The notes below the pieces were generated by a model, which saw only the letters and a list, made by a program, of their open reading frames with translations, made no database searches and was not told where the DNA came from. Below are positions 43,595-52,849 of a DNA stretch of 64,000 nucleotides, in pieces. This stretch comes from an uncultured Formosa sp. (lineage in GTDB: Bacteria; Bacteroidota; Bacteroidia; Flavobacteriales; Flavobacteriaceae). A program made the translations under genes and the position numbers. Position 1 is the first letter of the stretch. Each line of letters opens with the position of its first letter. Where the stretch lies: contig NZ_CANMTH010000002.1 in assembly GCF_947500765.1 (NCBI RefSeq), forward strand, positions 620,001-684,000. Reading direction: 5' to 3'.

Positions 43595-45130
43595 ATGAAA
43601 AAAACCAAATTAATTACAGTACTACTGTTTGCTGTTTGTACTGTAACATTCGCGCAGAAAAAGCCCAATATTTTAGTCCTTTGGGGAGACGATATCGGAC
43701 AATCTAATATTAGTGCCTATACCATGGGACTAGTAGGGTACCAAACCCCAAATATTGATCGTATTGCCGATGAAGGTATGATTTTTACAGATTATTATTC
43801 TGAGCAAAGTTGTACAGCAGGACGTTCGTCTTTTATTTTAGGACAGAGTGTATTACGTACAGGTCTTAGTAAGGTCGGAATGCCAGGAGCAGCAGAAGGG
43901 ATCTCTGAGAAAGATCCTACTATTGCAGAATTGCTAAAACCTTTAGGGTATACTACAGGACAATTCGGGAAAAACCATTTAGGAGATCGCGACGAAATGT
44001 TACCAACCAATCATGGTTTTGATGAATTTTTCGGAAACTTATATCACTTAAATGCTGAAGAAGAACCAGAATTACCAGATTATCCAGACCCGAAACTATA
44101 TCCAAATTTTGCTAAAAAATACGGGCCTCGTGGAGTTATTCATTCTACGGCCGATGGCAAAGTAGAAGATACAGGACCATTAACCAAAAAGAGAATGGAA
44201 ACGATTGATGATGAGTCATCGGATGCAGCTATTGCATTTATTAAAAAATCTGTAGCTTCTGGGAAACCATTTTTTGTATGGTGGAACGGAACAAGAATGC
44301 ACTTTAGAACGCATGTAAAAGACGAACATCGTGGTATCTCTGGACAAAATGAATACGGAGATGGTATGGTAGAGCATGATATGCATATAGGTAAATTCTT
44401 AAAAGTTATTGATGAACTAGGCATTGCTGATAACACCATTATTCAATACGGGACAGATAATGGTCCGCACAAAAATACATGGCCAGATGCAGGTGTAAAT
44501 CCTTTTAGAGGGGAAAAAAATACCAACTGGGAAGGAGGTTGGAGAACACCAGCAATGGTACGTTGGCCAGGCCATATTAAAGCAGGATCAATTTCTAACG
44601 AGATTATGTCAGGAATGGACTGGATGCCTACTTATGTTGCCATTGCAGGAGACTCTAAGATAAAAGATAAATTATTAAAGGGGTATACTGCTAACGGTAA
44701 AACGTATAAAGTACATTTAGATGGGTATAACTTTTTACCATATTTAACAGGAGAAGTAGAGAAAGGTCCGCGTCAAGAATTGTTTTATTTCTCGGATGAT
44801 GGGGAATTAATGGCACTTCGTTTTAACGATTGGAAAGTAACCTTTATGCATCAAGAAGCACAAGGAACTTTAGATACTTGGTCTAAACCTATGGTTACGA
44901 CACGAATTCCTTGGTTATACAATTTACGTAGAGATCCTTATGAATTTGCAACCACAACATCTAACACCTATTGGGATTGGTATTTAGATCATGTGTATTT
45001 ATTACTACCAGCCTCAGAATATGTAGGTAATTTTATTTCAACGTTTAAGGAATATCCACCACGTATGAAAGCGGCAAGTTTTAACTTAGGTGATACAATG
45101 GAGGCGTTAACCTCTGCAGGAAAACAATAA
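43595..45130 (+). CDS. Secreted S1-family sulfatase (paralogue)
   Basis: About 511 aa from the ATG at 43595, which gives a signal peptide (KKTKLITVLLFAVCTVTFAQ). An upstream in-frame ATG at 43526 would put an odd basic stretch before the signal and is rejected. It closely parallels the 40714 sulfatase: NILVLWGDDIGQ, formylglycine-type Cys73 in SCTAGRSS, NHGFDEFFGNLYHLN, GTDNGPHKNTWPDAG. The two likely arose by duplication and share the PRXK-type C-terminal EYPPRMK tail. The substrate may differ from the first: active-site loops such as WWNGTRMHFRTH versus WVNSTRTHVWTH vary. Confidence 0.92.
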   Translation: MKKTKLITVLLFAVCTVTFAQKKPNILVLWGDDIGQSNISAYTMGLVGYQTPNIDRIADEGMIFTDYYSEQSCTAGRSSFILGQSVLRTGLSKVGMPGAAEGISEKDPTIAELLKPLGYTTGQFGKNHLGDRDEMLPTNHGFDEFFGNLYHLNAEEEPELPDYPDPKLYPNFAKKYGPRGVIHSTADGKVEDTGPLTKKRMETIDDESSDAAIAFIKKSVASGKPFFVWWNGTRMHFRTHVKDEHRGISGQNEYGDGMVEHDMHIGKFLKVIDELGIADNTIIQYGTDNGPHKNTWPDAGVNPFRGEKNTNWEGGWRTPAMVRWPGHIKAGSISNEIMSGMDWMPTYVAIAGDSKIKDKLLKGYTANGKTYKVHLDGYNFLPYLTGEVEKGPRQELFYFSDDGELMALRFNDWKVTFMHQEAQGTLDTWSKPMVTTRIPWLYNLRRDPYEFATTTSNTYWDWYLDHVYLLLPASEYVGNFISTFKEYPPRMKAASFNLGDTMEALTSAGKQ

Positions 45131-45143
45131 GCAATAATTTGTA

Positions 45144-45183
45144 AAAGCAAGAAAACCATTCAATACGAGGGTTTTCTTGCTTT
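45144..45183 (+). terminator. Terminator of the second sulfatase gene
   Basis: A 14-bp perfect stem, AAAGCAAGAAAACC / GGTTTTCTTGCTTT, encloses a 12-base loop. It ends in three T only, so termination may be partial. It separates the sulfatases from the moxR operon. Confidence 0.75.
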
Positions 45184-45261
45184 ACTAAATTGTAAGCATA
45201 TCTATTATGCTATACATTTTAAGAGTATCTATTTCAATATATTTTTTTAAACCAACTTATT

Positions 45262-46236
45262 ATGACGCCATTTGAAGCTGTAATTAAGCTGAAATCAGCC
45301 ATGTCCGAATCTATCATCGGACAACAAGAACTTATAGATCGTTTAATTTTAGTGCTATTGGCCGATGGTAATATGCTTCTTGAAGGCTTACCGGGATTGG
45401 CGAAAACTAGAGCCATAAAAACATTGGCAACACATTTAGATTGCGATTTAAGCCGCATACAATTTACACCAGATTTATTACCTACAGATATTACAGGGAC
45501 AGAGATTTATCAGCCCGACGAAGCAGAAAAATTTAGTTTCCAAAAAGGTCCTATTTTTAGTAATCTTATTTTAGCCGATGAGATTAACCGTGCGCCAGCA
45601 AAAGTGCAATCTGCGCTGTTGGAAGCCATGGAAGAGCGTCAGGTTACCGTAGCAGGAAGCACCTATAAAATGGAAGATTTGTTTATGGTTATGGCTACTC
45701 AGAACCCAATAGAGCAAGAAGGAACGTATCCGTTACCCGAAGCTCAAATGGACCGATTTATTATGCATGTGGTTATCGATTATCCAGATGATGCATCAGA
45801 ATTAGGTATTCTTCGCTTAAATAAAAAAGAACAAAGTGTTTCCGCAAAAGCAGCCAAAGTGAAGCCTGAAACCATTTCTCAACAACATATTTTTGATGCT
45901 AGAAATGAAATTAATGTCATTAAAGTTACCGAAGCACTAGAGAAATATATGGTGAGTTTAATTTCGGCAACACGATACCCAGAACGTTTTGATGAAGCCC
46001 TTGCTGGGTGGATAGACTTTGGAGCAAGTCCGAGAGGTACTATTGCTTTAGATCGTTGTAGTCGTGTAAATGCTTGGATGAATGGCAAAGATTTTGTGTC
46101 GCCAGATAATATTCAAGCTGTAATAAAAGATGTACTAAGACACCGTATCTCGTTAAGTTATAAAGCCAGAGCAGAAGGTATTACCACCAATCAAGTTATT
46201 GATAAAATTTTAGAAGTTGTTGCTGTAGTGGCTTAA
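45262..46236 (+). CDS. MoxR-family AAA+ ATPase
   Basis: This 324-aa protein has Walker A (EGLPGLAKTRA), Walker B (LILADEINRAPAKVQSALLE) and sensor MATQNPIEQEGTYPLPEAQ. MoxR ATPases act as chaperones for VWA-domain proteins, and this one begins the canonical MoxR-DUF58-VWA operon. The stop of each gene is within 22 bases of the next start. The leader (45235-45264) resembles that of the HAD gene. Confidence 0.95.
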   Translation: MTPFEAVIKLKSAMSESIIGQQELIDRLILVLLADGNMLLEGLPGLAKTRAIKTLATHLDCDLSRIQFTPDLLPTDITGTEIYQPDEAEKFSFQKGPIFSNLILADEINRAPAKVQSALLEAMEERQVTVAGSTYKMEDLFMVMATQNPIEQEGTYPLPEAQMDRFIMHVVIDYPDDASELGILRLNKKEQSVSAKAAKVKPETISQQHIFDARNEINVIKVTEALEKYMVSLISATRYPERFDEALAGWIDFGASPRGTIALDRCSRVNAWMNGKDFVSPDNIQAVIKDVLRHRISLSYKARAEGITTNQVIDKILEVVAVVA

Positions 46237-46257
46237 CATATTTTAAAACGATTCTCT

Positions 46258-47193
46258 ATGAAATCACAAGCTAAAGATAATACCGTATTTTTAACACTCG
46301 AGCATTTATTACAATACGAGTGGTTAAACACCGTGCTTAATTTTAATGTGGGGCAACAAAAATCTAACAGTGTATTGTCAGGACGATATGCATCGCGCTT
46401 ACGCGGAAGAGGACTCGATTTTGAAGAAGCTAGACCTTATGTTATAGGCGATGATACTAGGAATATAGATTGGAAAGTAACAGCTAAAACAGGTGTAACA
46501 CATACTAAAGTGTTTACCGAAGAAAAAGAAAAACCTGCCTTTATTTTTGTAGATCAAACCCCAACCATGGGATTTGGTTCTGTACATAAAACAAAAGCGG
46601 TTGTTGCAGGCGAATTAGCAGCTATTGCAGCATATAAAATATTAAAAGGAGGCGATCGTATTGGTGGGTTGGTGATGAAAGACGAGACTTACGATTTGTT
46701 GACTCCTAAACGGGATCAGCGCAATATGCTTCAGTTTTTTCAAAAAATTGTAGATGCCAATCAGGATATTTACAATAGAACAGATTTCGATTTTGCTGAA
46801 TCGCTAAAAAGCATGATTGCCAAGCTGAACAATATTATTACCCATGATTATTTAGTAATTATAATTAGTGATTTTCATAGATATAATAATGAGATGATTC
46901 AGTATTTAAGTGTATTATCTCAACATAATGATGTAGTTCTTGTAAAAGTTTTCGATCCGATGGAAGAAGAACTACCTTCAGAAAAAATGACCTTGACCAA
47001 TAGTGAGAAACAAATTAGTATTGCTAAAAATAAAGTACAGGTTGTAAAAGATTTAAAGACAGATTTTAAAACAAATTACGATGGCTTTAAACAAGAAATT
47101 GATAAATATAACATTACGCTTTTTAAAATAAATACTGTAGATCCGCTAGAAGAACAATTAGTTAATGTGTTTACACAATATATACCAAAATAA
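46258..47193 (+). CDS. DUF58 domain protein
   Basis: This 311-aa protein has the DUF58 core RGLDFEEARPYVIGDDTRNI then DWKVTAKTG, and a VWA-like fold in the second half (FVDQTPTMGFGS). It lacks membrane segments. It is a partner of the MoxR ATPase, 21 bases downstream. Biochemical role is poorly known. Confidence 0.93.
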   Translation: MKSQAKDNTVFLTLEHLLQYEWLNTVLNFNVGQQKSNSVLSGRYASRLRGRGLDFEEARPYVIGDDTRNIDWKVTAKTGVTHTKVFTEEKEKPAFIFVDQTPTMGFGSVHKTKAVVAGELAAIAAYKILKGGDRIGGLVMKDETYDLLTPKRDQRNMLQFFQKIVDANQDIYNRTDFDFAESLKSMIAKLNNIITHDYLVIIISDFHRYNNEMIQYLSVLSQHNDVVLVKVFDPMEEELPSEKMTLTNSEKQISIAKNKVQVVKDLKTDFKTNYDGFKQEIDKYNITLFKINTVDPLEEQLVNVFTQYIPK

Positions 47194-47196
47194 ACC

Positions 47197-47715
47197 ATGC
47201 CGTATTTAGAAGGACATACGTTGTTTTGGTTTCAAGATCCAACAGAAACCACAACCTTAGACTTAGGAGCTATTATAGAACCCAGTCCGGTAGCTTTTAC
47301 TTTTGGAACTATTGGGTGGAAAATTATAGGTTTTTTATTGGTGGTGCTTATCGCTTTTGTAGTGTATAAAAGCTATATGAATTATAAAAAAAAACAGTAT
47401 TTAAGAGATGCAGTTACAGAGCTTCAAAAACTGAAAAAACAAACAGAACTATCTCCTGTAGCGCTTATAAACGCTGTTTTATTTGTATTAAAGGAGACGG
47501 CTATACAATCTTTTAGCCGACAAAATGTTGCGGGTTTATATGGAAGCGAATGGATTACGTTTTTAGACTCTAAAGACCCAACCACAGATTTTAAAACAGA
47601 TGAGGCATTTATTTTAGATGCAGTTTATAAGCACGAATTAAACGGTACAGCATCTTTTAATAAAGATCAATTTACTAACAAAAGCATCCATTGGATACAG
47701 CATCATGCCAGATAA
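47197..47715 (+). CDS. DUF4381 family membrane protein
   Basis: This 172-aa protein has one hydrophobic segment (about 47-67) followed by a soluble domain (AVTELQKLKKQTELSPVALI, WITFLDSKD), as in DUF4381 proteins that occur only in MoxR/Bat operons. Its end overlaps batA by 11 bases. Confidence 0.85.
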   Translation: MPYLEGHTLFWFQDPTETTTLDLGAIIEPSPVAFTFGTIGWKIIGFLLVVLIAFVVYKSYMNYKKKQYLRDAVTELQKLKKQTELSPVALINAVLFVLKETAIQSFSRQNVAGLYGSEWITFLDSKDPTTDFKTDEAFILDAVYKHELNGTASFNKDQFTNKSIHWIQHHAR

Positions 47716-48697
47716 TTTTCAGTTCGCATATCCGTTTGTTATTTTATTGCTGCCTTTGCCGCTACTGGTTTATTGGTTGCTGCCTGCTATCAAAAATAAA
47801 AGTAGTGCCTTGCGTTTCCCTTATTTTAATCGTGCTGTTGAAGTGTCTGGACAAAAAGCTAAAAAGGCATCTTATATAAAAAAAAGAAACTGGTTTACTT
47901 GGATTGTAATGTACAGTATTTGGTTGTTGCTAATCGTTGCATTGGCATCGCCAGAATTGGTAGGGAAACCTGAAAAAAAGATTAAAACATCACGTAATTT
48001 TTTAATCGCTGCCGATATTTCTTTTAGTATGGCCAATACCGATTGGGCTATAGATGGTAAACGTGCTTCACGTTGGGAAGCTGTTAAAGACATTATGAAA
48101 GATTTTGTTCAGGAACGTAAAAGTGATCGAATGGGGTTATTATTTTTTGGTTCTAATGCTTATGTGCAAGCACCTTTTACTTCCGACCTAAAAACAGTTA
48201 GTACGATGTTGGATGAAGCCGATGTCGGTATGGCTGGACAAATGACCAATATAGGAAAGGCCATTGTTAAAGGCATGGACTTGTTTCAGCGAGATACCAT
48301 TCCGCATAAAGTGATGCTTATTTTAACAGATGGCGTAGATAGTGGTATGGAAATCTTGCCATTAGATGCAGCAAATTTAGCAAAGAAAGATTCTACCGTA
48401 ATTTATACCATTGGTATTGGAGATCCAAACGTTCTAGGTTCAGATTTAGATGAGCGTACCCTACAAGAGATTTCTGAAATGACTGGCGGTAACTATTTTA
48501 GAGCTAAAGATGCAGAGACACTTCAAGAGATCTATAAGGAATTAGATACGCTTGAGCCTATTGAATACGAAGAAGAAAGTTACACGCCTAAAACCTTGTT
48601 GTATTATATGCCTTTAGGAATAGCATTAGCATTGGGGATTTTAGCGGTCGCTATAAATAATGTAATACTCATTGTGAAACGCTTTAAAAGACACTAA
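47705..48697 (+). CDS. batA: VWA domain protein BatA
   Basis: This 330-aa protein has N-terminal membrane segments (about 8-25 and 60-78), a von Willebrand A domain (about 95-290) with the complete MIDAS motif DISFS and later TDGVDS, and a C-terminal membrane segment (about 300-320). In Bacteroides the Bat proteins are linked to aerotolerance; the molecular role is unsettled. Confidence 0.93.
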   Translation: MPDNFQFAYPFVILLLPLPLLVYWLLPAIKNKSSALRFPYFNRAVEVSGQKAKKASYIKKRNWFTWIVMYSIWLLLIVALASPELVGKPEKKIKTSRNFLIAADISFSMANTDWAIDGKRASRWEAVKDIMKDFVQERKSDRMGLLFFGSNAYVQAPFTSDLKTVSTMLDEADVGMAGQMTNIGKAIVKGMDLFQRDTIPHKVMLILTDGVDSGMEILPLDAANLAKKDSTVIYTIGIGDPNVLGSDLDERTLQEISEMTGGNYFRAKDAETLQEIYKELDTLEPIEYEEESYTPKTLLYYMPLGIALALGILAVAINNVILIVKRFKRH

Positions 48698-48700
48698 TCT

Positions 48701-50452
48701 ATGGAGGTTTTGAAAAACATAGATTGGGATAAATTTCATTTTTTACGTGCCGAATATCTTTGGTTAGCCATCCCTGTGGGAATTATTATCCTTTTGGGTA
48801 TTTTATTTTATGGCGAAAGTAACCGTTGGAAAAAACACATCGCTAAACATTTACAGCCTTACGTGATTCAGAAAGGCACCACTTGGAAATCCCGATTAAT
48901 ACATGTGTCTTTATTGGTAGTGTTTAGTATTGGGTTTATAGCATTTTTGGGGCCAACTTGGAGTGAAGAAAAAGCACCAGCGAAAAAGGTGGCTTCAAAA
49001 TTGGTTATTGCACTGGATTTATCGCAAAGTATGTTAGCTACAGATGTCTCTCCGAACCGATTGGAGCGTGCTAAGTTTAAAATAAACGATCTTTTAAAAG
49101 CGAATCCAAGAGCAGAAACAGCGCTTATAGTGTTTTCGGCGTCTTCGCATACCGTTGTGCCGTTTACTACAGATTATAAGATTATTCAGGATAATTTAGA
49201 TGGTTTGCAACCGCATATGATGCCTTCTAATGGTACGGGGTTTACCATGTTGTTTGATAAGTTTCAAGGTTTATTTACAGACAATAAAGCGCCAGGACAA
49301 ATTCTTTTAATTACCGATGATTTGGAAGGGTTAGATATACCAACAGTAAGTGCCTTTGTTCAAGAAAATAATGTCACGCTTAATGTGTATCCGTTTGCCA
49401 CGGAAGGCGGCGGGCATGTACCGTCTTTTAGAAATCATAAAGTAGATTTAAAAGTTAAAGGGGAGACTATAAATTCAGCTTTACAAACCGATAATTTAAA
49501 TGCGTTAAGAGGTCTTGAGAACGTAAAGGTTATGGATGTAACCCTAGATAAGAGTGATGTTACCTTATTTGCAGAATCTGTTAGTGATCATTTAATATTT
49601 GAAGAAAAACCTAAGAATGAAGATGAAAATTGGGAAGATCAAGGGCGTTGGTTCATTATTCCGCTGATGGTTTTATTTCTGTTCAGTTTTAGAAAAGGAT
49701 GGAGTTTGTTAACCATCGTGTTATTGGTTAGTTTGTCGTCTTGTGGAGCTTCTGAAGACGAAACACATAAAGACGAATTGAATACTTTTCAGTTTAAAGA
49801 TTTATGGTATACCAAAGCCTACCAAGCACAAACGCTATATGATGACAAGGATTATATTGCTGCTGCGGAAGGCTTTGAAGATCCGCTTCGACAAGGTGTT
49901 GCCTATTATAAAGGTGGCGATTATACAAAAGCGAGAGCGGCCTTTGAAAAGGATTCGACTCCAAACGGATACTATAATTTAGGGCTAACTTATGCCAAGT
50001 TAGGGAATCTAGAAAAGGCCCAAGAGATATTTACAACGCTGGTTAAAAATGATCCAAGTATGGAACAGGCGAGTAAGAATCTTCAAAATATAAATGAAGT
50101 ATTGGCTGGAGTAGATGAGGTGTCGGCAGAAGAAAGTAAAGTAGGTGAGGAAAAACAAAATGCTGAAAATAAACAAAATAAATCTCCAGAAGATCTTAGT
50201 GGTGGCGGACAGAAAGCAACCAAAAAAGATATGGAAAAGGAACGTTTAGAAGAAACGGTTGACACAGGGAAACGAAAAGGGAAAGAGTTAGATGAGCTGC
50301 CAGACGATTTTAAATCAGGAAAAGGTGCTATTCCAAAGAATATTTTAATGCGTAAAGTAGACGACGATCCTGCTTTGTTTTTAACCAGAAAGTTTAAATA
50401 TCAAGTGAAGAATAATCAGGTAGAGGTTGAAAAAACACAAACAACATGGTAG
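48701..50452 (+). CDS. batB: BatB-BatC fusion: VWA domain plus TPR domain
   Basis: This 583-aa protein joins two Bat proteins that are often separate. Residues 1 to about 310 are BatB-like: two N-terminal membrane segments, then a VWA domain with MIDAS motif DLSQS and TDDLEG. Membrane segments at about 325-355 follow, the second ending in a lipobox-like LSSCG. Residues 360-470 carry TPR repeats (QAQTLYDDKDYIAAAEGF, NGYYNLGLTYAKLGNLEKAQ) typical of BatC. The C-terminus is charged and low-complexity. It lies 3 bases after batA and overlaps batD by 7 bases. Confidence 0.92.
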   Translation: MEVLKNIDWDKFHFLRAEYLWLAIPVGIIILLGILFYGESNRWKKHIAKHLQPYVIQKGTTWKSRLIHVSLLVVFSIGFIAFLGPTWSEEKAPAKKVASKLVIALDLSQSMLATDVSPNRLERAKFKINDLLKANPRAETALIVFSASSHTVVPFTTDYKIIQDNLDGLQPHMMPSNGTGFTMLFDKFQGLFTDNKAPGQILLITDDLEGLDIPTVSAFVQENNVTLNVYPFATEGGGHVPSFRNHKVDLKVKGETINSALQTDNLNALRGLENVKVMDVTLDKSDVTLFAESVSDHLIFEEKPKNEDENWEDQGRWFIIPLMVLFLFSFRKGWSLLTIVLLVSLSSCGASEDETHKDELNTFQFKDLWYTKAYQAQTLYDDKDYIAAAEGFEDPLRQGVAYYKGGDYTKARAAFEKDSTPNGYYNLGLTYAKLGNLEKAQEIFTTLVKNDPSMEQASKNLQNINEVLAGVDEVSAEESKVGEEKQNAENKQNKSPEDLSGGGQKATKKDMEKERLEETVDTGKRKGKELDELPDDFKSGKGAIPKNILMRKVDDDPALFLTRKFKYQVKNNQVEVEKTQTTW

Positions 50453-51813
50453 CAAAATTTAAAATAATAGCGGTGTTGTTTATGTTGGGGATTAACTTTG
50501 GTTATGGGCAGCAATTAATTAGTTATGTCTCTATTAATCACAACGACGCTTATATTGGTCAGCCTGTTCAAATGACGGTTTCTGTGTATTCTAATACTTG
50601 GTTTACTTCGGGAATAGATGTAGGGAATATTCAAGTAGAAGGTGCGTTAACGGTTTATTTTAGATCGGTTTCTAATACCAGAACTTTTAGTGGAAAACAA
50701 TTTTCAGGAGTCGATTTTATATATAATATATTTCCAACTCAGGAAGGTGTAATTACAATTCCAGAGTTATCTATTCATGTAGAGTCTCCGAAACCAGGTG
50801 GTTATCAAGGTGTAAAACATATTGTTCATACCAAACCAAAACCCATTACTGTAAAAGGTGTTCCGCCAGGTTATAATCCTAATAATTGGTTAGTATCAAG
50901 TACACTTAATGTGAATGAAAAATGGAATATAAGTACCAAAAAAGTTAAGGTTGGAGATGTGTTGCAACGCTCTATTTATAGAACGGCTTCTGGTACTTTA
51001 GGCGAGTTTATACCTGCTGTAGTATGGGACAGTATATCTGGTGTAAGTATTTATCCTAAACGACCTGCTGTAAACACGAATAAAACCAAAACATATGTAT
51101 CGGCTAATCGTACAGACGGTGCTAATTATTTATTTGAAAAGGAAGGTGATGTTACGTTACCAAGCATAGAGTTTGTATATTGGAATTATAACACGCGTAA
51201 ATTCTATAAGAAAGTTATAGATTCACTTACCATTCATGTAGAAGCCAACCCGGACTTAAGTATGTTAGCGGGTATTAAAAAACAACTTGAAGCAGAGGCT
51301 GGTGTGGTTCCAGATGAGGAGCAACCGTTTTTAATTTTAGGATTAACAGTAAAAATATTTGTTCAGTATTTAATACTTGGAATACTCGTTCTGTATGTAC
51401 TCTATAAATTGTTGCCTTGGTTATTTAGAAAAGGACTTAAAGGGTATAAAAAGTACCATGATTCAGAACACTATGCGTTTAAGAATCTAGAACATGTTAT
51501 AGGCGGTTCTGATTATTATAAAAGTCTAAATCAGTTTAAAATTTGGTTGCTAAAATTAAATCCAGATATTCCAAGTATGCAAGCCTTTATTACTATTTAT
51601 GGTAATGAAACGTTACAAAAAGAATATAAAAATTTAGAAGAAAAAGCGATAAGTCATTCTACATCTAGTTTGAATAGTAGGGTGTTTAAATCTGAATTAA
51701 AACAGGCTAGAGACCGTTATTTAAAACGTGAAGATCTTTTAAAAGCCGAAACTGAAAAACGAGATGTCACGACGCGATGGCTGAATCCGACATCTTCGGA
51801 GAAACGTTTTTAA
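50446..51813 (+). CDS. batD: BatD-like oxygen-tolerance protein
   Basis: This 455-aa protein has a signal peptide (IIAVLFMLGINFGYGQ). Beta-sandwich repeats follow (QLISYVSINHNDAYIGQPVQ; FPTQEGVITIPELSIHV; FEKEGDVTLPSIEFVYWNY), then one membrane segment (about 305-325) and a cytoplasmic C-terminal domain. This matches BatD. Last gene of the moxR operon; no terminator is visible before the convergent bestrophin gene. Confidence 0.92.
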   Translation: MVAKFKIIAVLFMLGINFGYGQQLISYVSINHNDAYIGQPVQMTVSVYSNTWFTSGIDVGNIQVEGALTVYFRSVSNTRTFSGKQFSGVDFIYNIFPTQEGVITIPELSIHVESPKPGGYQGVKHIVHTKPKPITVKGVPPGYNPNNWLVSSTLNVNEKWNISTKKVKVGDVLQRSIYRTASGTLGEFIPAVVWDSISGVSIYPKRPAVNTNKTKTYVSANRTDGANYLFEKEGDVTLPSIEFVYWNYNTRKFYKKVIDSLTIHVEANPDLSMLAGIKKQLEAEAGVVPDEEQPFLILGLTVKIFVQYLILGILVLYVLYKLLPWLFRKGLKGYKKYHDSEHYAFKNLEHVIGGSDYYKSLNQFKIWLLKLNPDIPSMQAFITIYGNETLQKEYKNLEEKAISHSTSSLNSRVFKSELKQARDRYLKREDLLKAETEKRDVTTRWLNPTSSEKRF

Positions 51814-51828
51814 AATATTGTTTTAAGT

Positions 51829-52716
51829 TTATGGGTGTAAAATTTCATGGGTATGTTTCTTCATGTTTTCTGCCATTTTTTCAATGGGTAAATCATCGTA
51901 ATCATTTCCAAAAGGATCTTCAATAGCCTCAGCAATTAATTCTAATGAAGCCAATACGTATAATATAAAAGGTACAGCAAGCACGACAAAATAGCCTAAA
52001 GAAAACACATAACCTATAGGGAGTGTTGCGACGTAAAGAGCAATAAACTTCTTAATAAATGTGCTGTAAGAATGCGGAATAGGCGTGTTTTTAATGCGTT
52101 CGCATGCGCCACAAATATTGGTTAATCCTTCTAATTCATTATTAACCATTAACAGTTGTTCGCCAGAAATTTTGTTTTCTTTGTAGAGTGAATTTGTTTT
52201 CTTAAATATTAGTGCAGCCACTTGGTTTGGACCATGTTTTTTTGTGCTAAAGGCATCTCCTAATTCAGGATGTTCATTTTCATCTAACATAAAGGTTGTG
52301 TAATCAGATCTTAAAAAAGCGAATAAACTCTGTGAATACATAGGGATGGCTTTTCTATAAAAATGACGGATAGCAACATCGTCATCCTCTAAAAGAGCAT
52401 TGAGTTTTATTGCTAAATTTCGACTCACATTTGTTAATGCACCCCATTGTTTTCTAGCTTCCCACCATCTGTCGTATGCGGTATTGGTTCTGAAAACTAA
52501 TAATAGTGATAAAGCAAAACCTAATAAGTTGTGTACAATGGTGATGTTTTTTACCCAACTTTTGGCCGATAGGTTTAGATATTCGAGTTCTAAGTAGGCT
52601 ACACCTCCAGAAAATGCAGCAATAAATAATAAATAGGGATATAAATTTCTAAGCGTATCTGATTTATGAATAAAAAATACGGCTTTAAACCATTCTTTTG
52701 GGTTGTATATTCTCAT
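51829..52716 (-). CDS. Bestrophin-family ion channel
   Basis: This 295-aa protein has four hydrophobic helices (about 25-42, 50-68, 205-225, 228-245) and family motifs LLVFRTNTAYDRWWEARKQW and LELIAEAIEDPFGNDYDDLP, the latter being the calcium-clasp region. Bacterial bestrophins conduct cations or anions across the inner membrane. It ends 16 bases from the batD stop. Confidence 0.93.
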   Translation of the reverse strand: MRIYNPKEWFKAVFFIHKSDTLRNLYPYLLFIAAFSGGVAYLELEYLNLSAKSWVKNITIVHNLLGFALSLLLVFRTNTAYDRWWEARKQWGALTNVSRNLAIKLNALLEDDDVAIRHFYRKAIPMYSQSLFAFLRSDYTTFMLDENEHPELGDAFSTKKHGPNQVAALIFKKTNSLYKENKISGEQLLMVNNELEGLTNICGACERIKNTPIPHSYSTFIKKFIALYVATLPIGYVFSLGYFVVLAVPFILYVLASLELIAEAIEDPFGNDYDDLPIEKMAENMKKHTHEILHP

Positions 52717-52792
52717 GTTTCAAATATAATAGGATATCTTAAATTATTGAAACAGTTTTGAACGAGTTTAATATTATTTCACCTTAAACTAA

Positions 52793-52824
52793 AACATCCG
52801 CCTTACAAGATGTAAGCGGATGTT
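52793..52824 (-). terminator. Terminator of the TlpA-like gene
   Basis: A stem of 8 plus 5 pairs (AACATCCG-CGGATGTT outside, CTTAC-GTAAG inside, one bulged base) with a 5-base loop. On the minus strand a TTTTAG tail follows. Confidence 0.75.
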
Positions 52825-52849
52825 AAATTTGGAAATAAGATTACTGGAA

